DNA from: an uncultured Aquimarina sp.
GTDB lineage: Bacteria; Bacteroidota; Bacteroidia; Flavobacteriales; Flavobacteriaceae
Assembly (NCBI GenBank): GCA_947489195.1
Contig: CANLCT010000004.1
Location: forward strand, 62,001 to 126,000
DNA: 64,000 nucleotides
Direction: 5' to 3'
Shown one piece after another: positions 59,055 through 64,000 of the stretch. Made by a program: the position numbers and the translations under genes. A model generated the notes under the pieces. That model had not been told where the DNA came from. It saw only the letters and a program-made list of their open reading frames with translations, and did not search any database. Position 1 is the stretch's first letter. The number at the start of each line of letters is the position of its first letter.

Positions 59055-59117
59055 ATGAGAACACAGAATTTTTTAAATACAATGAAAAAAACTATGAAAC
59101 GTACATTCTTTGAATGA
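59055..59117 (+). CDS. Possible 20-residue leader peptide
   Basis: An ATG at 59055 opens the peptide MRTQNFLNTMKKTMKRTFFE and ends with TGA at 59115-59117. It is basic and Met/Phe-rich. It lies between a good -7 box and a strong terminator, 33 bases before the terminator stem, the position of leader peptides in attenuators. A second in-frame ATG at 59082 would give 11 residues. Such a short ORF can occur by chance, so this is tentative. Confidence 0.35.
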   Translation: MRTQNFLNTMKKTMKRTFFE

Positions 59118-59150
59118 GTTACGGATGATTAGTATTATATAAAATCTAAT

Positions 59151-59181
59151 AAACCTCGTAGCTCTGCTACGGGGTTTTTTT
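59151..59181 (+). terminator. Strong terminator upstream of the GNAT gene
   Basis: AAACCTCGTAGC, loop TCT, GCTACGGGGTTTTTTT form a GC-rich stem with a U-run of seven. No complete gene precedes it on this strand, so it ends a small RNA or serves as an attenuator for the acetyltransferase gene 26 bases downstream. Confidence 0.8.
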
Positions 59182-59206
59182 GTACCTAATTTTTAATTTA
59201 AATCAC

Positions 59207-59614
59207 ATGGATATCACAATTTCAACTTCAAAAAACATTGACTTAGCACAAATTATTGATTTGTATAAAGCTAATAAATGGAGTGCTGCCAAAAAACCAG
59301 AAATTTTACATAAGGCACTAATGAATTCTCATTCATTAGTAACGGCATGGAATACTGATAAACTTGTTGGCTTAGGAAATGCTATTTCTGATAATTACCT
59401 GGTTGTTTACTACCCTCATCTATTGGTTTTACCTGAATACCAAAACAAGGGCATTGGAAAACTACTTATGAATAAATTACAGGAAAAATATATGCAATTT
59501 CATATGCAAATGTTAACCGCAGATAAAGAAGCTATTTCATTTTACAAAAAAATGAAATTCAAAACCGCTGGAAATACTTCTCCTATGTGGATTTACAACG
59601 GTAGCGAACATTAA
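59207..59614 (+). CDS. GNAT family acetyltransferase
   Basis: The ATG at 59207 gives a 135-residue protein. The longer frame from a TTG at 59180 would start inside the terminator T-run and is rejected. The acetyl-CoA site is LVVLPEYQNKGIGKLLMNKL-like VLPEYQNKGIGKLLMNKLQE (motif A, Q-x-x-G-I/G-x). The C-terminal SFYKKMKFKTAGNTSPMWIY is motif B. It is a small single-domain acetyltransferase of unknown substrate (amine, amino acid or antibiotic). It may be controlled by the leader upstream. Confidence 0.88.
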   Translation: MDITISTSKNIDLAQIIDLYKANKWSAAKKPEILHKALMNSHSLVTAWNTDKLVGLGNAISDNYLVVYYPHLLVLPEYQNKGIGKLLMNKLQEKYMQFHMQMLTADKEAISFYKKMKFKTAGNTSPMWIYNGSEH

Positions 59615-59682
59615 TTATTTAGAAACAAACAAGTTGCTCACAAACAACTTTTAAAACACCTCCTTAAGGAGAAAATAGAATT

Positions 59683-60285
59683 ATGATTTTAGAAAACGAG
59701 AGAGTTAGACTGATTCCTTTTAATATTAACACTGCTAAAGGCTTACATGAAATTATTTTTGATGATGCCATTTGGGAATTTATGGGACATTATATTCGAA
59801 ATCAAAAAGATTTGGATAACTACATTAATAACACTTTGCAAGCTAAAATAGTAAATACAGCCATTCCATATTTAATTGTAGATAAAGATTATGGTACTTT
59901 AGCTGGCTGTACACGCTTTGGCAAAATTGACACTAACAACAAAAGAGCCGAAATTGGGTGGACCTGGTATGGAACTCAATTTTGGGGAACAGGCTTAAAC
60001 ACTGCCGTTAAAGCTTTACTTTTAGATTTTGGCTTTATTAATCTTCAATTAAACCGGATTCAATTTGGTGCCGATACCAGAAATATTCGATCACAAAAAG
60101 CTATTGAAAAGCTTGGTGCAACAAAAGAAGGAATTCGTCGTAATCATTATATAGATAGCGAAGGTGTAAGTAGAAATGATGTTTACTATAGTATAACTAA
60201 AGAAGATTGGTTACATCATCAACAATTAGTCTTAAGTAAAAAAGATGGTGTTAGTGCTGTAAATGAGCTTTGCTATTACATCTAA
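59683..60285 (+). CDS. RimJ/RimL-like GNAT acetyltransferase
   Basis: A 200-residue GNAT of the Acetyltransf_3 type. The opening ILENERVRLIPFN, the WEFMGHYIRNQKDLDNYI region, RAEIGWTWYGTQFWGTGLNTAVKALLL (acetyl-CoA site) and GADTRNIRSQKAIEKLGATKEGIRRNHYI are characteristic. Relatives acetylate the N-terminal amine of ribosomal proteins or small amines. It follows the first GNAT by 68 bases. CTCCTTAAGGAG at 59660-59671, a perfect palindrome containing a Shine-Dalgarno-like AGGAG, lies just before the start. Confidence 0.88.
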   Translation: MILENERVRLIPFNINTAKGLHEIIFDDAIWEFMGHYIRNQKDLDNYINNTLQAKIVNTAIPYLIVDKDYGTLAGCTRFGKIDTNNKRAEIGWTWYGTQFWGTGLNTAVKALLLDFGFINLQLNRIQFGADTRNIRSQKAIEKLGATKEGIRRNHYIDSEGVSRNDVYYSITKEDWLHHQQLVLSKKDGVSAVNELCYYI

Positions 60286-60340
60286 ATTATATTTCAGAAC
60301 TTTGCTTTAAAGTTTTGAAATGTAATACCAATAAAATCAG

Positions 60341-60382
60341 CTCTTGAATCCTCTTTTTAATTTAAAGAGAGGATTCAAGAGT
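60341..60382 (+). terminator. Long hairpin after the second GNAT gene
   Basis: CTCTTGAATCCTCTTT and AAAGAGAGGATTCAAGAG pair over 16 bases with a 2-base bulge. The stem is strong but the T-run after it is poor. Confidence 0.55.
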
Positions 60383-60420
60383 TATATATAAAATAAACTC
60401 ACAATGTGGATTTAAATAAA

Positions 60421-60428
60421 TAAATTTG
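60421..60428 (+). promoter_or_regulatory. -7 box of the ostA-like gene
   Basis: TAAATTTG is an exact TAnnTTTG match ending 13 bases before the TTG start codon. This short distance supports the TTG start. Confidence 0.5.
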
Positions 60429-60441
60429 TAAAAAAGTTGCA

Positions 60442-62109
60442 TTGAAACAATTCCATTATAAAATAGCGCTGCTAGTATTTGTGTTTACTGGTAATTTAAT
60501 TGCGCAAAACTCAAAAGTTATTGATGTTGTATCGGATCGTTTAGAAATTGACGAAAAAAAATATCCAGGTGCCACACTACTAAGTAAAATAGACAATCAA
60601 GTATACTTAAAGCACAAGGGAATTGAAATTTGGTGTGATCAAGCTGTACATTATGGTACAGATCGTTTTGTTAAAGCTTATGGTAATGTACAAATGAAAC
60701 AAGGTGATACATTAACTATGACCAGTAAATATGCTGAATATAATGGAAACACTGAATTTGCCTATGCCAGTACAAATGTGGTATTAGAAACTGAACAGAA
60801 CACTTTAAAAACTGATACTTTATTTTTTGATAGACTTCGCCAACAGGCATATTATCGAAGTGGTGGAACTGTTATTGATTCTAGTATGACTTTAACAAGT
60901 CGTATAGGTCGGTATTACATGGATCGTAAATTCTCAACATTTACAACCGATGTTGTAGTCGTAAATAATGAAAACACCTTAAACTCTGAACGCTTAGATT
61001 ATTTTAATGAAACTGGAAAAGTATACCTATACGGACCATCAACGGTTAAAAGTCCCGAAAGCACATTGTATTGCGAACGTGGCTTTTATAATACCAAAAC
61101 TGATATTGGTTATGCCATAAAAAATGCACGTATTGATTATGATAATCGACGCGTATTAGGTGATAGTATTTATGTAGACAATAATATTAATTTCGCTTCG
61201 GCTACCAACAATATTCGAGTAATTGACACTGCCAACCACAGTCTAATAAAAGGACATTATGCAGAGGTTTTTAAAAATAAAGATTCTGTATTTATTACTA
61301 AACGTGCATTGGCTATTTCAAAACAAGAAAACGACTCTATTTTTATTCATAGCGACACCATAATGGTTACAGGAAAACCAGATAAACGTTTGTTACGTGG
61401 TTTTTATGATGTTCGCATTTATAAAACAGACCTAAGCGGAAAATGTGATTCTATTAGTGTTGCACAAGTGACTGGCTTTACCAAAATGATAGGAAAACCT
61501 ATTTTATGGTCTGCTAAAAATCAAATGACTGGGGATACCATTCAATTAATTTCAAATCAAAAAACAAGTAAATTAGATTCATTAAAAGTGTATAATAATA
61601 GCTTTTTAGTACAGCAAGACACCCTAAAAGAAGGATTTAATCAGGTCAAAGGAGCTATTTTATACGGACTTTTTAAAGAAAATCAGTTATATCAAGTAGA
61701 CATTGATAAAAATACAGAGACTATATATTTTCAGCGCGATGATAAACAAGAAATGATTGGAATTAATAAAGTAGCCTGTAGTAACATTCGTATCTTATTT
61801 GAAGAGCAAGAAATGACCGATATTTATTATTATGATAATGTTGAAGGTACACTCTATATGGAAGAGGAATTACCACCTAATGCTCGAGAATTAGATGGTT
61901 TACAATGGCGTGGTGACGAACTTATTTCTAGTAAAAAAGACTTATTTAGAGATGAAGCTCCTTTTCAACTAACTAAAATTAAAGGTTTACCTCTGCCCGA
62001 AGAAGAAAAAGACTTTTTTGATGAAGAAACGTTAAAACGAATAAACGATCAACGTTCAGAATATTCTCGCTTTAAAGATGTAAAACTAAAAGAGGAAACT
62101 AGTGACTAG
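60442..62109 (+). CDS. OstA/LptA-like LPS transport protein
   Basis: A 555-residue exported protein with an OstA/LptA-type beta-jellyroll repeat region: short strands recur (VYLKHKGIEIWCDQAVHYG, FVKAYGNVQMKQGDTLTMTS, FAYASTNVVLETEQNTLKTD). The signal peptide (IALLVFVFTGNLIAQ) begins immediately after a TTG start, and the first ATG lies about 80 codons further on, so TTG is chosen. It is the Bacteroidota form of the protein that shields lipid A while LPS crosses the periplasm. It is followed 119 bases later by the class III aminotransferase gene. Confidence 0.85.
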   Translation: MKQFHYKIALLVFVFTGNLIAQNSKVIDVVSDRLEIDEKKYPGATLLSKIDNQVYLKHKGIEIWCDQAVHYGTDRFVKAYGNVQMKQGDTLTMTSKYAEYNGNTEFAYASTNVVLETEQNTLKTDTLFFDRLRQQAYYRSGGTVIDSSMTLTSRIGRYYMDRKFSTFTTDVVVVNNENTLNSERLDYFNETGKVYLYGPSTVKSPESTLYCERGFYNTKTDIGYAIKNARIDYDNRRVLGDSIYVDNNINFASATNNIRVIDTANHSLIKGHYAEVFKNKDSVFITKRALAISKQENDSIFIHSDTIMVTGKPDKRLLRGFYDVRIYKTDLSGKCDSISVAQVTGFTKMIGKPILWSAKNQMTGDTIQLISNQKTSKLDSLKVYNNSFLVQQDTLKEGFNQVKGAILYGLFKENQLYQVDIDKNTETIYFQRDDKQEMIGINKVACSNIRILFEEQEMTDIYYYDNVEGTLYMEEELPPNARELDGLQWRGDELISSKKDLFRDEAPFQLTKIKGLPLPEEEKDFFDEETLKRINDQRSEYSRFKDVKLKEETSD

Positions 62110-62228
62110 TTTTATATGGTCTATTATGAGATAGTTAAATAACTTTATTTAAAGGATATAAAAGAGTTAGTTCCATTGCAAACTTTAAATATAAAAACTG
62201 TCAACTGTCAACTAATTAATAATAGCAA

Positions 62229-63410
62229 ATGAAAAAAGACTTTTTCGCATACCAAGCTCAAACCACTCCTTTCCCCTTAGCTATGGAAGTTTCTCACGCA
62301 AGTGGAAGCTATATCTATGACACCAAAGGAAATGCACATTTGGATTTTGTAGCGGGAGTTTCTGCTTGTAGCTTAGGCCATTGCCACCCAAATGTGGTAA
62401 AAGCTATAAAAAACCAAGTTGATCAATATTTGCATGTAATGGTCTATGGAGAATATATACAACAACCCGCTGTTGAATTAACTAAACTAATAGCCAAACA
62501 CCTACCCAATCCATTAAACAAAACATATTTAACAAATTCTGGTACCGAAGCTATTGAAGGTTCACTTAAATTAGCACGTAGAGTTACCGGCAGAAGCGAA
62601 ATTATTGCTGCGAACAAAGCCTATCATGGCAATACTATGGGTTCGTTGAGTGTTATGGGTTATGAAGAACGAAAGCAAGCTTTTAGACCTTTAATACCCG
62701 ATATTCATTTTATAGAATTTAATAATGAAGCTGATTTAGAAAAAATAACAACTAAAACAGCAGGAGTTATTTTAGAGACTATACAAGGTGGTGCCGGGTT
62801 TGTTCAACCTATAAACGGATACCTTACTAAAGTTAAAAAACGTTGCGATGAAGTTGGTGCTTTATTAATTTTAGATGAAATTCAACCCGGAATTGGCCGT
62901 ACAGGTAAATTATTTGGTTTTGAAAATTACGATGTAGTTCCTGATATTGTCGTTACAGGTAAAGGGCTCGGAGGTGGCTTACCTGTAGGCGCATTTACTT
63001 CCTCAGAAAAACATATGGATTTACTTATGGATAATCCAATGCTTGGACATATAACCACTTTTGGTGGCAACCCCGTAATAGCGGCTTCATGCTTGGCTAC
63101 ACTACAAACTATAATTTCATCAGATTTAATGCCCAGCACTTTAACAAAAGAACAGTTGTTCCGAAGCTTGTTAATTCATCCATTAATTAAAGAAGTTAGA
63201 GGCATTGGTTTAATGTTAATAGCACTACTCCCCTCACCCGAATTGGCTGTTGAACTTGTTATGAGGTGTAAAGAAAAGGGGTTAATTCTTTTCTTTTTAT
63301 TATTTGAAAAAAGAGCCGTAAGAATAACTCCACCATTAACAATAAGTGAGCATGAAATTCAAAAAGGGTGTCAAATTATTATTGAAACTTTAAACGAGCT
63401 ACATAAATAA
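62229..63410 (+). CDS. Class III PLP-dependent aminotransferase
   Basis: A 393-residue fold-type I aminotransferase. The PLP lysine is Lys245 in DIVVTGKGLGGGLPVGAF, and Asp216 in ILDEIQPGIGRTGKLFGFE contacts the pyridine nitrogen. TNSGTEAIEGSLKLAR is the phosphate-binding segment. It resembles acetylornithine and ornithine aminotransferases, which transfer the delta-amino group to 2-oxoglutarate, but there are no arginine biosynthesis genes nearby, so the substrate is open. It sits between the ostA-like gene and a TPR gene. Confidence 0.9.
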   Translation: MKKDFFAYQAQTTPFPLAMEVSHASGSYIYDTKGNAHLDFVAGVSACSLGHCHPNVVKAIKNQVDQYLHVMVYGEYIQQPAVELTKLIAKHLPNPLNKTYLTNSGTEAIEGSLKLARRVTGRSEIIAANKAYHGNTMGSLSVMGYEERKQAFRPLIPDIHFIEFNNEADLEKITTKTAGVILETIQGGAGFVQPINGYLTKVKKRCDEVGALLILDEIQPGIGRTGKLFGFENYDVVPDIVVTGKGLGGGLPVGAFTSSEKHMDLLMDNPMLGHITTFGGNPVIAASCLATLQTIISSDLMPSTLTKEQLFRSLLIHPLIKEVRGIGLMLIALLPSPELAVELVMRCKEKGLILFFLLFEKRAVRITPPLTISEHEIQKGCQIIIETLNELHK

Positions 63411-63716
63411 CTATATCTTTGATCTCCTTTTAATAAATTTAACTAGTTAAACATCGACTAAATAATAAATTTCATTTAATTATGACTTTAATGAAACATA
63501 AACAGGTTAATTAAATTATATAGTACGGCATTAAATTTGTTAATTAATATGTTAACAATACAATTGAATATTTCGAAAAATTACAAATTTAGATTGTAAA
63601 TTGATATATCAAATGTTAGTAGCATACTTAACAAAACTCGCTTGCCAAAAGCACGATATTTTTTGTGTGTGAATTCATCGAATTAAAGCCTTTTGAAAGG
63701 GTAAAAAAATAGTCAT
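63411..63716. other. AT-rich interval upstream of the TPR gene
   Basis: This 306-base stretch contains no gene. It has no strong hairpin and presumably includes the promoter of the TPR gene; I could not fix it. Confidence 0.4.
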
Positions 63717-64000
63717 ATGTATTTAAGCCATCACGACGATAATGAAAATGTTGCATTAGATAGGTATGAAGCCATGCTTAAATCTAACAGAGTTATTTTC
63801 TTTGATTCTAACGAATTTGAAAATATTATACATTTCTACTTAGACAATGGAAAATTGGCTAAAGCAAAAAAAGCGATATCATTAGGTTTAGCCCAGCACC
63901 CTTCATCTACCAATTTAAAACTACTTAATGTTGAAATTATGGTTTTTGAAGATGAATTAGATAGCGCGGAGCGATTATTAAATCAACTGCAAGCTTTAGA
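63717..64000 (+). CDS. TPR-repeat protein, N-terminal part (cut by window edge)
   Basis: The ATG at 63717 opens a frame that stays open to the window edge, giving 94 residues. It starts MYLSHHDDNENVALDRYEAM with no signal peptide. Helical repeats follow, for example EFENIIHFYLDNGKLAKAKKAI and SLGLAQHPSSTNLKLLN, the usual length and pattern of tetratricopeptide repeats (A, G and P positions). It is the protein often found downstream of the class III aminotransferase in this group and is a scaffold protein of unknown partner. Confidence 0.8.
   Translation, partial: MYLSHHDDNENVALDRYEAMLKSNRVIFFDSNEFENIIHFYLDNGKLAKAKKAISLGLAQHPSSTNLKLLNVEIMVFEDELDSAERLLNQLQAL

Larger units (their letters stand above)
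58809..59206. other. Region between dnaK and the GNAT gene
   Basis: Besides the dnaK upstream palindrome this interval contains a compact plus-strand unit: a -7 box, a 20-codon ORF and an intrinsic terminator, each listed separately. The stretch 58904-59030 shows nothing else. Confidence 0.55.

Noticed and set aside
59660-59671. CTCCTTAAGGAG palindrome as a Shine-Dalgarno sequestering switch
   Set aside because: It is only 12 bases with no real loop and Bacteroidota use Shine-Dalgarno pairing little, so the match is probably chance.

Overview
The window is AT-rich chromosomal DNA from a member of the Bacteroidota, very probably a marine Flavobacteriaceae. Several independent signs support this. 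Secreted proteins carry C-terminal type IX secretion (T9SS) sorting domains. Promoters fit the Bacteroidota TTTG / TAnnTTTG pattern. The fused CcsBA cytochrome c assembly protein, the DUF3822-rsmD cluster and the OstA-like protein are typical of the group. A GH16 agarase-like lipoprotein and a GH5-CBM3 enzyme point to life on algal or plant polysaccharides. There are no rRNA genes, no tRNAs I could recognise, no CRISPR array and no intact insertion sequence.

Layout. 1-1.2 kb: the N-terminal part of a secreted LamG-domain protein, then a broken duplicate of the DUF423 gene. 1.3-7.2 kb: a two-gene FAD-oxidoreductase/unknown-protein pair, a divergent 7TM-DISM histidine kinase, a transposase remnant and intact DUF423. 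7.3-16.5 kb: gdhA, a di-haem cytochrome c peroxidase, umuC-umuD, trmH with a SPOR protein, fdhD and ettA. 16.8-24.3 kb: secreted proteins, including a metzincin protease with beta-trefoil repeats and a GH5 mannanase-like enzyme. 24.4-31.5 kb: tpx, an acyltransferase, a RecD/Pif1-like helicase, a three-gene rsmD operon, an ATP-grasp ligase and a nitroreductase.

31.5-42.4 kb is the metabolic centrepiece. It is an eight-gene minus-strand operon: outer-membrane porin, ABC transporter (lipoprotein, permease, ATPase), two DUF1989 proteins, a biotin-dependent carboxylase and allophanate hydrolase. Such genes are often labelled urea degradation. The DUF1989 pair points instead to guanidine assimilation: guanidine is carboxylated, deiminated to allophanate and hydrolysed to ammonia. 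A structured leader precedes the operon and resembles no guanidine riboswitch class I know.

42.8-64 kb: RNase P RNA, clpC, GH16 lipoprotein, an MtfA-like peptidase, aldo/keto reductase, ccsBA, a DUF2520-kdsC pair, recQ, an outer-membrane protein, dnaK, a small transcription unit with a 20-codon leader ORF and terminator in front of a GNAT gene, a second GNAT, the OstA-like LPS-export protein, a class III aminotransferase and the start of a TPR protein.

The items most worth follow-up are the guanidine operon and its leader, the leader-ORF/terminator element at 59.04-59.18 kb, the palindrome over the umuC promoter and the uncharacterised FAD-oxidoreductase pair. All functions are inferred from reading the sequence; no database search was run.
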